In this document: positions 1-12,765 of the stretch, one piece after another
Layout: the number at the start of each line of letters is the position of its first letter
Numbering within the stretch: the stretch's first letter is position 1
Source of the DNA: Ursus arctos
Lineage: Eukaryota; Chordata; Mammalia; Carnivora; Ursidae
Length of the DNA: 64,000 nucleotides
Assembly (NCBI RefSeq): GCF_023065955.2
Contig: NW_026622813.1
Location: 1 to 64,000, forward strand
Reading direction: 5' to 3'
Position numbers and translations under genes: made by a program
Notes under the pieces: generated by a model
Told to the model about the DNA's origin: nothing
Databases searched by the model: none
Seen by the model: the letters and a program-made list of their open reading frames with translations, nothing else

Positions 1-3000
1 GCTGTGGATCTTTCATATATGGCCTTTATGATGTTGGGGTATATTCCCTCTATCCTTATTTGTTGAGGGTATTTATAAGAAAGCAAGCTGTATTGTCAAA
101 CACTTTTTCTGCATCTATCGAGAGGATCATATAGTTCTTATCTTTTCTTTTATTAATGTGATGTATCGTATTGATTGATTTGTGGCTATTGACCCCCTTG
201 CACCAGGAATAAATCCCACTTGGTCATGGTGATTAGTACTTTTGTATTGTTGGATTGAATTAGGCAGTATCTTGAAAATTTTGAAAATTTTTGCATCCAT
301 GTTCATCAAGGATGTTGGTCTGTAATTCTCCTTTTTAGTGGGTTCTCTGGTTTTGGGATCAAGGTAATGCTGGCCTCATAGCATGATTTTGGAAGTTTTT
401 CTTCCATTTCTATTTTTTGGAACACTTTCAGAAGAACAGGTATTAATTCTTCTCTTTTGGTAGAATTCTACTGTGAGACCATCCAACCCTGGACTCTTGT
501 TTGTTGGGAGATTGTTGATTACTGATTTAATTTCTTTACTGATTATGGGTCTGTTCAGGTTTTCTATTTCTTCCTGTTTCAATTTTGGTAATTTATAAGT
601 TTCTAGGAATTTATTCACTTCTTCCAAATTGCCCAATTTGTTGGCATATAATTGCTCTTAATATTCTCTTATAATAGTTTATATTTCTGCAATGTTTATT
701 ATGATCTCTCCTCTTTCATTCATGATTTTATTTATTTGGGTCTGTTCTCTTTTCTTTCTGATAAGTCTGGCTAGGGGTTTGTCGATCTTATTAATTTTTC
801 AAGGAATCAGCCCCTAATTTCGTTGATCTGTTCTATTGTTTGTTTTTTTAATTTCTGTATCATTTATTTCTGGTCTAATCTTTATTATTTCACTTCTCAT
901 GCTGGAGTTAGGCCTTATTTGCTGTTCTTTTTCCAAGTCCTTTAGAAGTAAGATTAGGTTTGAGACTTTCCCTACTTCTTGACAAAGGCCTGTATTCCTA
1001 TATACTTCCCTCTTAGGACCACCTTTGCTGCATGCCAAAGGTTTTGGACTGTCATGGTTTCATATACATTTGCTTCCATTTTTTTTTTAATTCTTTAATT
1101 TTCTGGTTGACACATTCATTCTTTAGTAGGATGTTTTTAACCTTCATGTATTTGTGGTTCTTCCAAATTTTTCTTGTGGTCAACTTCAAGTTTTATAGCA
1201 TTATGGTCTGAAAATACGTGTGGTATGAGTTCAATCTTCTTGTACCAGTTGAGTCCTGATTTGTAACCCAGTATGTGATCTTTCTGGAGAATGCTCCCAG
1301 GTGCACTCAAGAAGAATGTGTATTCTGCTGCTTTAGCATGTAATGCTCTAAATATATCTTTGAATCTGGTCCAGTGTGTCATTCAAAGGCCTTGTTTCCT
1401 TGTTGACCTTCTGCTTAGATGATCTGTCCATTGTTATGAGTGGGGTATTAAAGTCCCCTACTATTCTTCTTTATTATCAATGTGTTTCTTTAATTTTGTT
1501 ATTAATTGGTTTATGTAATTGGCTGCTCCCAAGTTAGGGGCCATAAATATTTACAAATGTGAGAACTTGTTTGGTAGACCCATTTATTATGATATAGTGT
1601 TCTTTGTTGCCTCTTCTTACAGTCTTTGGTTTAAAATCTAAACCAAATGGATGGCTACTCCAGCTTTCTTTGATGGCCACTGGCATGGTAAAAAATTCTC
1701 CACCCCTCACTTTCAGTCTGGAGGTGTCTTTGCATCTACAATGAGTCTCTTACAAGCAGCATATTGATGGACCTTGGCTTTTTATCCATTCTGACACCCT
1801 ATGTCTTTTGATTAGAGCATTTAGTCCATTTACATTCAGAGAAATTATTGAAAGATATGAATTTAGTGCCATTGTGTTATCTGTAAAGTCACTGTTTTTA
1901 TTAATTGTCTCTGTTCCTTCCTGGTCTTTGTTACTTTTGGCTCTCTCTCTCTCTGCTCAAAGGATCCCTTTTAATATTTCTAGCAGGCCTGGTTTAGTGT
2001 TCACAAATTCCTTTAGTTTTTGTTTGTCATGGAAACTCTATCTCTTCTTGTATTCCGAATGACTGCCTTGCTGGATAAGATATTCTTGGCTGCATGTTTT
2101 TCCCATTTAGCACATTGATTATATCATGCCAGTCCTTTCTGGCGTGGTAGTTCTCTGTGGACAGGTCTGCTGTCAGCCTTTCTACCTTTGCAGGTTAAGG
2201 ATCTCTTGTCTGGCACTGCTTTCAGGATTTTCTCTTTATATTTGAAATCTGCAAGCTTCATTATGATATATTAGGGTATTGACCTGTTTTTGTTGATTTT
2301 GCGTGGAGTTCTCTGTGCCTCCTGGATGTGAATGCCTGTTTATTTCCCCAGATTAGGAAGCACTCACCTTTAACTTGTTCAAATAAACCCCTTTTCCTTC
2401 ACTCTTCTTCTTCTGGGACTCCTTTGATACAGATATTATTTCGCTTTATGGAATTGCTTAATTCCCTAAGTCTACCCTTGTGATCTAATAGTTTTCTTTC
2501 CCTCTTCTTTTCAGCTTCGTTATTTTCCATAATTTTATCTTCTATATCACCTATCCTCTCCTTGCTTCTTCACTCCTTTTAGTGATTATATCCACTCTGG
2601 TTTGCATCTCAGTTATAGCATTTTTTATTTCAGCCTGACTAGTTTTTAGGTCTTTTATCTCTGCAGCAAGAGTTTCTCTGTTTTTTTTTTTTCTAATGCT
2701 TTTTTTTAAGTCCAACTAGTAGTCTTATGACTGTTGATCTAAATTCTTGTTCAAATATATTGTTTAAATGTGTTGTGAAAGTCCCTGGCTGTGATACCTT
2801 CCTGACCTTTCACTTGGGGAGAATTCCTCCATCTTGTCATTTGGCTAAGTTTCTATCTTTTGCATGTTATGAAAGCTGTTACATTTCCTGCACCTCAGAG
2901 TAATGCTATATTAAAAAGAGGTCATACACCATTCAAGGCCTGACACTTCAGGAAGTGTTTCTGGTGTATGCTGTGTGCACTCTGCTGTTTTGTTTTGGCT

Positions 3001-3095
3001 GCTCTTTCCCACTGGTCTGTCCTCTGCAGAGTTCCTCCCTGCTTGTAGTGGGGAGTGTTTGGACCTTTATCTAGCTGCACTTTGTTGAAAAAAGC

Positions 3096-3170
3096 CTGAA
3101 AAAAAGCAAGATAGAGAGAGACAGAGAGAGAGAGACAGAGAGAGAGAGAAGCCTGACCCAGAAAGAAAGG

Positions 3171-3210
<40 letters not shown>

Positions 3211-3440
3211 AAAGAGGAATGAAAAAATTAAAAAAAAAAACCCAGACAATCAAAAAATCTTTAAGACTGATTCCAAAGAAAAAGGGGGGGGGGAGAAAAA
3301 GAAAAGAAAAAAAAAGAAATCTTATCCAAACAAAGATAGAGAGAGAGAGAGAGAAGTAAATGAAAGAAACAAACAAACAAAAAACTATGAGCCTGATTCT
3401 AAAGGAAAAAAGAGAGAGAGAGAAAATATAGCCTGGTCCA
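3096..3440. repeat. GA-rich polypurine low-complexity tract
   Basis: This stretch is runs of AGAGAG, GAAAGAAA and poly-A with a GGGGGGGGG run near 3287-3295, and almost no pyrimidines on the plus strand. It lies in the 5'UTR part of the minus-strand L1. Open frames read across it give only Ser/Leu/Phe low-complexity peptides and are not genes. Confidence 0.85.
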
Positions 3441-3461
3441 AATTCCACCAGAACTGAAGGG

Positions 3462-4105
3462 TCCCTTAAAAAGTTAAAAATTGAGCTACCCTATGATCCA
3501 GCCATTGCACTACTGGGTGTTTACCCCAAAGATACAGACGTAGTGAAGAGAAGGGCCATATGCACCCCAATGTTCATAGCAGCAATGTCCACAATAGCTA
3601 AATCGTGGAAGGAGCCGAGATGCCCTGCAACAGATGACTGGATTAAGAAGTTGTGGTCCATATATACAATGGAATATTACTCAGCAATCAGAAAGAACGA
3701 GTTCTCAACATCTGCTACAACATGGACGGCACTGGAGGAGATAATGCTTAGTGAAATAAGTCAAGCAGAGAAAGACAACTATCATATGATTTCTCTCATC
3801 TATGGAACATAAGAACTAGAATGATCAGTAGGGGAAGAAAGGGATAAAGAAAGGGGGGGTAATCAGAAGGGGGAATGAAACATGAGAGACTATGGACTAT
3901 GAGAAACAAACTGAGGGCTACAGAGGGGAGGGGGGTGGGGGAATGGGATAGACCGGTGATGGGTAGTAAGGAGGGCACATATTGCATGGTGCACTGGGTG
4001 TTATACACAACTAATGAATCATCGAGCCTTACATCGAAAACCGGGGATGTACTGTATGGTGACTAACATAATATAATAAAAAATCATTATTAAATAAAAA
4101 AAAAA
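3462..4105 (+). mobile_element. Young 5'-truncated L1 3' end nested in the older L1
   Basis: The insert begins in the ORF2 C-terminal region (AAAAATTGAGCTACCC), runs to the ORF2 stop at 3812 (reading ...HMISLIYGT), then 3'UTR and an A-rich tail. It is flanked by a perfect 12-bp target-site duplication, AGAACTGAAGGG, at 3450-3461 and 4106-4117. Interruption of a minus-strand element by a plus-strand element with an intact duplication shows it is the later event. The 3'UTR shares the G-rich block and the ATGGTGACTAACATAATATAATAAAA ending (here described in two parts: ATGGTGACTAAC then ATAATATAATAAAA) with the other young L1s in the window. Confidence 0.92.
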
Positions 4106-5262
4106 AGAACTGAAGGGGACACTGGGAGGCACCTTACGATCAGTAGACTTGGTGCATGTGGTGTGTTGCCTCTGTTGCTCCTCTGGGGTAGAGACCCTGA
4201 TACACTGGTTCAGAGTCAATCCTGCCTAGTGAAAAAAGCACTTGCAGGGTTTGATGTAAGTGGCTCCCACCTCCACTGGTGATCACTGCATTGTTTTCTG
4301 AAGTCCAACTCTGTTGCTAGTGATGATAAAATGGTGCTGCTGCACTCTCTGCACCCCAGACAGGTGCTTTCACATTCCCCGCTATTCAGGAAGCTCTCAC
4401 CAAAAGGTTAGGGCCCTCAGCACACCCAGTGCTACAGCTCTCCCGACGTTTATCCTTGGCGCCTGTGGGATTTAAAACCCCAAATCCTAAAGGAGCCCAC
4501 ACCACTCAGATCTGCTCCCACCCCCACATTAGAGCCTCTCTGTGCTAATGTCCTTTGTTTCGCAAATACAGCCCCACACCCACACAGTGCACAGAATCTG
4601 TGGTGTAGACAGCAAAAAGTAGCTACCAGGTTACCCAGCCTCTGCACCTGCCTTTGTTTGCAGCAGATGAAACGCCATTTGCTGGCACTTTCAGGGTCTT
4701 TTGTCCTTGGAGAGGCAATGTACCCTCTTCCGAACGTACTCTAGGAAAAGGAACAATCTCTTTCAGGGCTACCCATGAGATCCCTACACCACTTTGCACA
4801 TGCTTCTGGGCCAGAGCCATCCTTCTCTCCAGGAGTGCATGCTGCAGTTCCACTGGGGCGGAAGTCCCACACTCAGTTTGAGCTACACACACTGTTTGCA
4901 AAAAAACCTGTGCCACTCAGTTCCTCCAGCTCCCCAGTCTGAGGTCCAAGAGGTTTTCTTATTCTGTGTAACCAATGCTGCATTCTCTCAACCACTCCCT
5001 CCTTTTTCTCTCCCCACAGAAAGGATTCCCTCCCCTCCACAGCACAGCACAGCAGATTTTCTCTCCCCCAAATCGCTCCCACACACCTTGCATCTGCCAC
5101 CCTGTTTCCCTCCAACTGTAGAAATCCTCCTTCCAATCCTCAGATCAATTTCCTGAGTGTTCCAAGTGATCTGAACTCAATACAGTTTTTTCATTTTTAC
5201 ATTTGTTCAAGGGAGGAGGAAAGCCTTGGGTCTCCCTACTTCTCTGGCATCTTAACTCCTCC

Positions 5263-6104
5263 TTCTTTTCTCATATCTTTAAGTTATTATAGAAAATTGG
5301 CCAATACACTTACCATCTAGAAGCCCAGAACTGAGAGCTAAAAGCTAATAATTATGCTAATATTTAATAAAGTCATTTCTTTTTCTCTTAAAGAGAAATT
5401 GAGTGGTTTCTTTATACAAGAGAGTAAAAAAGCAGTAGCTATATAGATGGAATTCAATGCAAACCTACACTGAAGACCTAGGTTTATTCATTGGTTTGTG
5501 GTGGCTGGCAAATAACACCTTAGTATGTTTAACCTATGAATAGACTCTGAGTTTTTTAAATACTTTATCTGTAGCCAATTCAATATGAAACAATTTGTGG
5601 TATTAGAATCCCAAGTGAGTCAGAATAGTAAGGAGCTCAGTAAATCCTTTCTTAAAAGTAATAATCAAAGTGAACAATTCTACAAGACAACCATTTCAGC
5701 ACTCAAGTCAAGCAGCAAACTAAGAAGTCTTTATTCAAGTAAAATTATGGGACCTTGAGTGACAACAATAGAAGTCCATGGAGTTTTAGCTTGGGGATGC
5801 TCCCCCTGGCCTCCACTTCCATCATCCTCATGGTAGTTCTACCAGGACAGGAAAGCCATGAAAATCAAAAATTTCACTGTCACTACCACAAAGGGCTGAC
5901 TTAATTTGGAGCAGGGAAAAAAACCATCTCTCTGGGTGTGTCAGAAATAGTAGTAATCCCTATAGCAAATGAATATAAAAGGCCACGATCATAGGTAGCT
6001 TGAGGAGAGCAAAAACCAATTGTCAGACTAGCCAGAAATTAACAGGGAAACCCAGGGAATGAAACATTCAAAGTGAACTCTGATAAACTCTAGCATACAT
6101 CTGG
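5263..6104. other. AT-rich intergenic stretch
   Basis: No gene, RNA or repeat that I can name. It lies between the 5' end of the minus-strand L1 and an MLT1-like LTR. Confidence 0.5.
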
Positions 6105-6537
6105 TGTCTTAGTTTCTTATTGGTGCTATAGTGAATGAACACAAATTGAGTGGCTTAAAACAACACAAATTTATTATCTTACAGTTTTGGAAGTCAGAAG
6201 TCCAAAATGGATTACTTTGGGTGTGTTCCTTCTGAAGGCTCCAAGAAAAAATCCAATTCCTTGCTTTATACCACTACAGTACACTGTTTTCTTTGTTTAT
6301 GGCCCGATCTTACTCCGATCTCTGTTCTCTTAGTCGCTTATCTTAGTTTGCCTCTTTCTTATAAAAATCTTTGGGATTACATTTGGTTGACTGAAATAAT
6401 CCAGGGTAATCTCCTCACCATAAAGTCCATAAAATAATCATATCTGCAAAGTCACCTCTGTCAAGTAAGGTAACATATTTGCATGTTTTAGGGATTAAGA
6501 CATGGACATCCTTGAAAATATTATTCTGCCTACCACA
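6105..6537 (-). mobile_element. MLT1-like solo LTR (ERVL-MaLR)
   Basis: On the minus strand this reads as an MLT1-type LTR. It starts TGTGGTAGGCAGAATAAT, has a region resembling the CCTTCAGAAGGAAC and CTTCCAAAACTGTAAGATAATAAA segments typical of MLT1, and ends GAAACTAAGACA. Its plus-strand ends are TG...CA, and it is flanked by near-identical 5-bp sequences (TCTGG at 6100-6104, CCTGG at 6538-6542), as expected for an LTR insertion. The length of about 433 bp fits the family. No internal retroviral sequence is attached. The subfamily was not determined. Confidence 0.72.
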
Positions 6538-6964
6538 CCTGGTGACCTAAAAAGCTACACATGTGCAAGGCTGTACACAATTTCAGGAGACCCAAGAGAA
6601 TACCCTAGCTATAATCATGTCTTTCCCTAAACCTGAGGTCTCATACAAACACAAAAGAATGAGAAGGAACCCCCCCCCCCGAAGGAAAAGCCAGACACAC
6701 TTCTAATTGCTTGCATTTTGAATATGTTTCCCAATAGCATACAGATCCACTGCAAAGGTTGGAAGCCCTACTGGCTCAATGTGTTTGGAACAACTTCTGA
6801 CCACTAATTGGCTGAATATTAATCTGTACTGAAAACAGGAGTGACTCCTAGGATGCTGGCTTAAAAAACAAAAATAACAAGAAGACACTGAATAGAGACT
6901 CCTGTGGTCATATACTGCAGAGAAGAGAAATTTTACAGAATTCAATAAAAAAATAAAAAATGAA

Positions 6965-8628
6965 ACAGCCATAAAAATAATCCCCAGGTGTAAGGAAGAA
7001 TTGGAATCCATACTTACAATAACATGTTACCTAAAACATCCAATTTTCAATAAAAATTTATGAAATATGCAAAAATACCAGTAAATGATATCTATACTCA
7101 GAGGGACATAAATAGACAATAGAAACTGTCTTTGGACGGACACAGATTTTGGATTTAGCAGACAAAAACTACAAATCACCTATTATTAATACGTTCAAAG
7201 AACTAAAGAAAGCCAAATTTAAAAGACTGATAGAAAGTACGGAAGCAATGACACAACAGAAGAATATCAATAAAGATAAATTATTTCATAATGATTAAAT
7301 TTGAATTTGAGAGCTTAAGTGTGTAACTACGTTTCTTCAATTCACTAAATAGGCTCAAAAACAGCCATGAGATGGCAGAATAAAGAACCAGGGATTTAAA
7401 GACACACTAACAGAAATTATTCACTCTGAACAGCAAAAAGCAAGAAAGTGTATCAATATATCACTGAAGAGAGCCTCAGAGGCCTGTGCAACAGCAGCAA
7501 ACACACCAATCTAGGCGATGAGAGACCCACAAGAGAGAGAAAAAGAGGCAGAAACAATTATTTGAAAATAATAACAGCCAAAAATTTCTCACAGTGGATT
7601 AAAAATAAATCTACAGATCCAAAATTTAAAGGCTCAATGAATTTCAAGGAGGATGAATATAAACCCTTACTTACTCCCATGTGCAAAAAATAACAAAATA
7701 TATATCTCAAATATAAGAGCTATAGTTTAAAACTTTAGAACAAATCAAGGAGAAAATCTTCCATAAATTAGGCAGACTGTTCTAGGTAAGGCACCAAAAA
7801 CATGATCCCTGTAAAAATAAAAATATATAAATGGCTCATACATGCTACAACATAGACAAATGTCAAAAAAAGTATAAGAGAAAGAAGCCAGTCACAACAA
7901 ACTGCATCTTGTATGATTCCATTTATATGATATATCCAGAAAAAGCAAATCTATAGATGCAAGAAACAAATTACTTGTTGCCTGGGTCTAGGAATGGAAG
8001 TGGGGATTAATACAAATGGGCATGAGGAATATTTTTTGGGGTGATTGAATGTTCTAAAACTGAATTATGATGACAGTTACACAACTTTACAAATTTATTA
8101 AAACTCACTGAATAGTACATTTAAAAGGATACATTTTACGGTATACACATTAAACCTCCATAAAGTTGTTAAAAATACCAACTGAGATTTTCAAATCTAA
8201 ATTTGCACCACTTTTGTAACTCCCCTGATTTGTTCAAATATCTGTTCATTATTTCTCAAAATTCTGAGGGAGACAAGTTGTTAAGGGTATAAGGTGATAG
8301 TTTCCTTAAACTTGATAGTGGTGCTAAACTGATATGATCAGTGGCTCATACGACTTGCAGTAACACAACGGACATCTAAAGTAAACCTAAAATTCTCTAA
8401 TTTGAAAAAAAAAATTATCAGAGCACAAAATTACAGATCATCACATCGAACTGCCCAATTTCCCTGTATCTCTTCTGCCCGTTGTGATAATTTACCCTTG
8501 GGAAACCAGTGTGCACAAAAGACCTGGTTTCCATTAGAAGCACTTATGGACTCTATCCAGTCCTACCATCCAGTCCCACTAACTGACTCCGTTCCAAATG
8601 GTAGGAACTATTTATAACTTTCTGTCTT
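6965..8628 (+). repeat. Duplicated block, copy 1 (uninterrupted)
   Basis: This segment recurs at 49325-50170 plus 58232-59037 with very high similarity and the same orientation. Shared marks include CAGCCATAAAAATAATCCCC at the left end and GTTCCAAATGGTAGGAAC at the right end. The left part (about 6965-7800) looks like decayed old L1 5'/ORF1 sequence. The middle (about 7830-8180) looks like an old L1 3' end. About 8180-8628 I cannot assign to any repeat. Because both copies share the same L1 rearrangement and the non-repeat flank, I read them as a segmental duplication rather than two independent insertions. Confidence 0.85.
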
Positions 8629-9097
8629 AAGAAATGGTGGCAACTCAAAAGGATGTGAACTATCTGTGCGTCTCAATCCCTCAAAGATCCTGCTGAGTGA
8701 GACCTGCCCCTGAGCAGGTAGAAATGAAACCTGCTAACTCCCCAGCAACTGGTTACATTTTGTCCCCAAACCTTCCTTCCTCTTTACCTCAAGGTTCCTT
8801 CTGCTCCTGCTCTCTACTTGAATGATTTTCACGCATACAGTTTTATATATGTCCTGGTCTCATTTTCATAATTTCAATTGTATTGTGAGGTGAATTTATC
8901 TTCAAACAGCCCGTATCTTCTTTAAATTGATATGTGAAGGGGTTTCAATTGTTCATCGCTTTTTTTCTCTAATATTAGATTCATGGAAATAAAGCATTAT
9001 GTTTTGGATATTTCATTCCAACAGAGCACAGTCTAGCAGAGCAAGCTATCTCTATCTTTGGAAAGCAAAAATAAGTCTTAAGAAACATCACTGTTAT
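8629..9097. other. Intergenic, nothing recognised
   Basis: AT-rich sequence with short open frames only. The duplicated block may extend into its start, because copy 2 is cut there by an L1. Confidence 0.4.
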
Positions 9098-9330
9098 TTT
9101 AAAAAACTTACGGAACGCTCATTACGTGCCATAGCATGCTCTGTGGTTCTCCATGTATTAACTCATTTAATTCTCACAACAACGCTATAAGGTAAATACT
9201 TTATCATCTCTATTTTACAGATGAGGAAATTCAGGGACAGAGAAGTGAAGCAACTCACTCAAGGATACATAGTTCATAAATCAAGGAGATGGAGATTGAA
9301 ACTCAGGTAGTCTGTCCCCAGAATGTTTGC
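9098..9330 (+). mobile_element. MIR SINE
   Basis: Contains the diagnostic MIR core order: TACGTGCCATAGCATGCTCT, then AACTCATTTAATTCTCACAA, then TTTTACAGATGAGGAAA, followed by an AGAAGTGAAGCAACTCACTC-type block. Ancient tRNA-derived SINE, clearly degraded. Confidence 0.88.
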
Positions 9331-10183
9331 TATTAGTTACTAAGTAATAGTGCTATTTATTAAATTGTTCCTATATCATTTTTCCTATTTCCTCCACTAA
9401 TTTCAAATTTCCTCTGGAAATTAGAAAATCAATAAACATCACTTGTAATAAATATAGAAGTGTTCATATTTAGGAAAAAGTAAAATCACCTATAATCCCA
9501 CAACTTTAGAGACACTGTGGTATAAAGTCTAAATATTTCCATATATACGTTTATATTACACATAATGTCTTGTTTTATAATCTTTTTTTAACTTAATGAC
9601 AAAGTATATATCTTTTTAGTTTCATTTAACCAAATTTCCAATTTATTCTATGCACACAGAAATCCTATAAACAGAGTTTTAAGTACATATAAAAGTTCTC
9701 TTCCTTATTCATATAGCAAAAAGCATCTCATAGGCTATTATGATAACTGTCCTGTCTTTCTCATGACTGGATTTTTCCAAATATATGGTGATGCTTTTCT
9801 GTTCAGCAATATTTCTATAACATCCTTTAATACTTCACTGTAATATGAGGAAAGTTCCAGATATTCTGTAATGACTATACGCATTTTATTGGAGGCAAAA
9901 AATGAAGAGGAAAGTTTGTACTTTTGCTAGTTTTACTGTATTAGATTTAGGATCTACATGGGAATGTGGTGTGTTGAGGTCACTCTGTGAGGACATTGTC
10001 ATGACAAGGAGGTCACTGGCTTCAGACTGGTTTCCATTCTCCCATCTGTGTGCAGCTGTCAATAAGTTCAATTCACAAAGTCATTTGGTGAAGATTTATT
10101 CTCCATCAAATCTCCCCTAGGGGCTTCTAAGCCCCTGATTTTGCTCCATGTCTTCTTGAACTTCCCAGTATGAATGTTTGGGA
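9331..10183. other. Intergenic; possible old LINE-like sequence
   Basis: About 9480-9860 has the AT-rich character and phrases (TATATGTTTATATTACACATAATG-like, described loosely) of a common old mammalian interspersed repeat that I cannot name with certainty. The rest shows nothing recognisable. Confidence 0.3.
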
Positions 10184-10300
10184 AGACTGCCACTTAATAG
10201 TGTCTACCTTGTGCCAGAAATTGTGCTAACTACTGGGGTATACAAAGTTAGCTAAAAGCTCCTTTTCTCAAAGAAATCACAGTTGATAATGAAGAACTAA
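10184..10300 (+). mobile_element. L2 LINE 3'-end relic
   Basis: The order CTTGTGCCAGAAATTGTGCT, ACTGGGGTATACAAAG, then CTCAAAGAAATCACAGTTGA matches the L2 3' consensus layout (tgccaggcactgtgct / actggggatacaaag / ctcaaggagctcacagt). Diverged. Confidence 0.6.
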
Positions 10301-10423
10301 TATTATAAAGAAGGTTCAAGATACAACAGTAGTTCGTAGACATTACTCTGCTTGGGGTTGTCAAAAATACTTCAGAGTAGCTTGCATTTCATCTAAGTTT
10401 TGAAAAATAAAGGAAAAAGGGAA

Positions 10424-10600
10424 TTAACATTTCTGCTGCATAGTTTTACCCATATACTCTCAAATCCTCATAACATCTGTGGAAGTAAGTTAGACACCTC
10501 CCATCTCATGGACAAATAAATGCCATCGGCATAACTGGCTAGTGTACCCTAGTTTATATAGCTCACAAGTGGCAGAACTAGAATGGCGACCAAGCCTATT
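10424..10600 (+). mobile_element. MIR SINE, degraded
   Basis: Phrases such as CTCAAATCCTCATAACATCT, a TAGCTCACAAGTGGCAGAAC segment and ACCAAGCC near the end follow the MIR core and tail order. Confidence 0.6.
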
Positions 10601-12384
10601 GGATCAAAGAGCCAAAGTGGTTCCACACTGTAATGCAGGAATAATACACATGAAAGTATATGAAAGAGCTGAGAAATGTGAAAGAAAATACTAATGTGTT
10701 CAGTTCATAAAGGTCTTATGTGATATGCAACTGAATTTTAAATACCCTGGATGAGAGAACCGAAGGATTAAATTGGAAATATGACCATATTTGATTTTTA
10801 GATAGACAAATATGAAAGCAGAGTATAGAACAAACTACACTTAGCTAAGATTGGAGGCAGAGAGATCATTCAGAAAGGAAAAATTAATAAACCTGAAATA
10901 AAACTGACAGTGGAAATGAAGAGAAGGACACAAAACAGAAATATTCAGGAAGGAGGTAGAATTTCCTATCTGGCATATAAAGAGAAAGAGGAAAAAAGGT
11001 GCCTCAGAGATTCTTGGATTAAGCACCTGAGAGATAATGATTATGGTATTTCCTGAGGCATTAAAAAGAGGATAAAATCATGAGTTCAGCCTTGAACAAT
11101 TTAACTTTGAAGTGCTTTAGGAATGTCCATTTATGTATTACAGTACAATCTTGGATATATTATGCTAGAGTGCAGGAATAGAACTGTAGATACAAAAATC
11201 CTTGTAAGTGGAGAGAAGTTAAAACAATGAAACATGTTTGAAATGAAAAAAATATATGTTTTATGTCTCCTGAGTTATATCAGCACTCAAAAATAAGCAG
11301 GAAAAAAATCCATGCATCGGTGAAAGACACAAAAAAGAAGTTAGAAATATAGGAGAAAAATCAAGAGAGCTCAGATATACAAATATTACAAATACATCCA
11401 GCTTCAAGTAATATTGCCTTATTTACAATCTCTTAAAGTAAGTTTTTATTTTTCTCGCATTACAAGATATCAGAAGGTAGGCCTTTGCTGACATGAGTCA
11501 AAGACCTTTAAGACTGGATTATTTTTCTCTCTGTTCATAATATCGTCTTTAACATGTAGATACCCCAAAGCTCATGGTTGCTGCATCTTTGGGCATCACA
11601 TTAATACTGAATGCAGGAATAAAAGAGCCAGAAAGAGAGACTTCTCCACATTAATCTTTGTATTTTAATCCGGGAAAGAAAACTTTCCACAGAAGGCATT
11701 GTTATGTATCTCATCAAAACTCGGCTACATGCCCCTCTTACACCAATCCTTGGCCAAGGCACATAGATTATCATATTTCATCCCAGGGTAAGATAAGAAC
11801 CTACCTTCTTCCAAAATTCAGAAATTTCCATCAAATACCTAAACAGATAGGTAAGTTCTCTTAGCACAAACTGGTATGGAAAAGGCTTTGGGATAGGCAG
11901 CAAATACATATACAGCAACCAATGACAGAAGAAATTTCAAAAACAATGGAAGATCAATAGTACCAAATTTGGAGAACAAGTATGTTAGATAAAGACTGAA
12001 AACTGATTATTATATATGATATTTTTACATGTGACTATTGTGTGTTGAATCCCTGGTGACATCTTTAAAAGGATTTCCTGAAGTGCAAGCTAGCTTGTTT
12101 TGGTTGTTCAATAAATAGAATGTATGAGATAAATAAATTTACCTGTGAAGGGTTTGAGAGAGAAAGAAAAATAAGAAAGTTCTCCCCCATCCCATTCTTA
12201 ACAGATCTGATTTTTGAAGGAGAGATTCTATGTGTAACACATCAAGGGAATTGAAAAGTTGAGATGGAAGTAAAAGGTTGATGCATCTAGATCCTTGGGG
12301 AGAGCTAGAGTATATTTGGAAGTGCTGGCCTTCAAGAGCCCAGAGCATTGGTTAGGAGCGTCATTCCCAAGTCCTAAAACTCTT
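10601..12384. other. Intergenic; one unnamed old repeat
   Basis: About 11440-11770 has phrases found in a dispersed mammalian repeat (TTATTTTTCTCGCATTACAA, GGTTGCTGCATCTTTGGGCA, CCAATCCTTGGCCAAGGCAC), but I cannot name the family. The rest is AT-rich with no supported gene. Confidence 0.35.
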
Positions 12385-12765
12385 GATACACTCCTACTTT
12401 TGCCACCTCATTTTTCTGAGGCTCAGTTTCATTTATGGAATGGTGATAATAAAAATGAACCTATCTTATAAAGTCATTAGGAGGCTTGAAAGAATGAGAA
12501 ACAAACTGAGGACTTCAGAGGGGAGGGGGGTGGGGGAATGGGATAGACCGGTGATGAGTAGTAAGGAGGGCACGTATTGCATGGTGCACTGGGTGTTATA
12601 CACAACTAATGAATCATCGAGCCTTACATCGGAAACCGGGGATGTACTGTATGGTGACTAACATAATATAATAAAAAATCATTTAAAAAAAAAAGGAAAA
12701 AAAAAAAGAAATAATGTACCTAAAACAATGCCCTAAATATTGAAAACACTCAATTCTGTTACCTG
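12385..12765 (+). mobile_element. MIR SINE split by an L1 tail
   Basis: A degraded MIR tail region (TTTTTCTGAGGCTCAGTTTC, then ATGGTGATAATAAAAATGAA) runs up to about 12495. It resumes after the L1 poly-A at about 12708 (ATAATGTACCTAAAACAATG). The two halves join in the order expected for MIR. Confidence 0.62.
12496..12707 (+). mobile_element. Very short L1 3' tail
   Basis: Only L1 3'UTR and the poly-A tail are present, starting GAGAAACAAACTGAGG and ending with A-rich sequence. The 3'UTR is nearly identical to the other young L1 tails here. Short direct repeats (GAAAGAATG / GAAATAATG) flank it inside a MIR. The insertion is heavily 5'-truncated, about 210 bp. Confidence 0.85.

Larger units (their letters stand above)
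1..5262 (-). mobile_element. Old LINE-1 on the minus strand, 5' half, running off the left edge
   Basis: Read on the minus strand, the element starts near 5262 with an L1-type 5' end (GAGTTAAGATGCCAGAGAAG). It continues through a long 5'UTR (about 5262-2800), a decayed ORF1 (about 2800-1960), and then ORF2 from about 1850 to the window edge. ORF2 fragments are recognisable: the endonuclease N-terminus (LNVNGLNAPIKRHR-like, near 1850-1790) and the reverse-transcriptase region ([13 protein letters not shown] near 480-530, [10 protein letters not shown] near 200-230). Many stops and frameshifts show it is dead. The 5'UTR is interrupted by a younger L1 3' end and contains purine-rich simple repeats. 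The 3' part lies left of the window. Family assignment is secure; the internal ORF limits are estimates. Confidence 0.88.

Noticed and set aside
3071..3448. Open frames of 60-125 codons rich in Ser, Leu and Phe
   Set aside because: Direct translation of the GA-rich tract; no evidence of coding.
4654..5156. Overlapping open frames of 75-120 codons on both strands
   Set aside because: Antisense or shadow frames of the old L1 5'UTR, with low-complexity Pro/Ser composition.
6965..8628. Reading the duplicated block as two independent insertions of one repeat
   Set aside because: The copies also match over about 8180-8628, which I cannot assign to any repeat, and share the same internal L1 join. 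Duplication is simpler, though a database count would be decisive.
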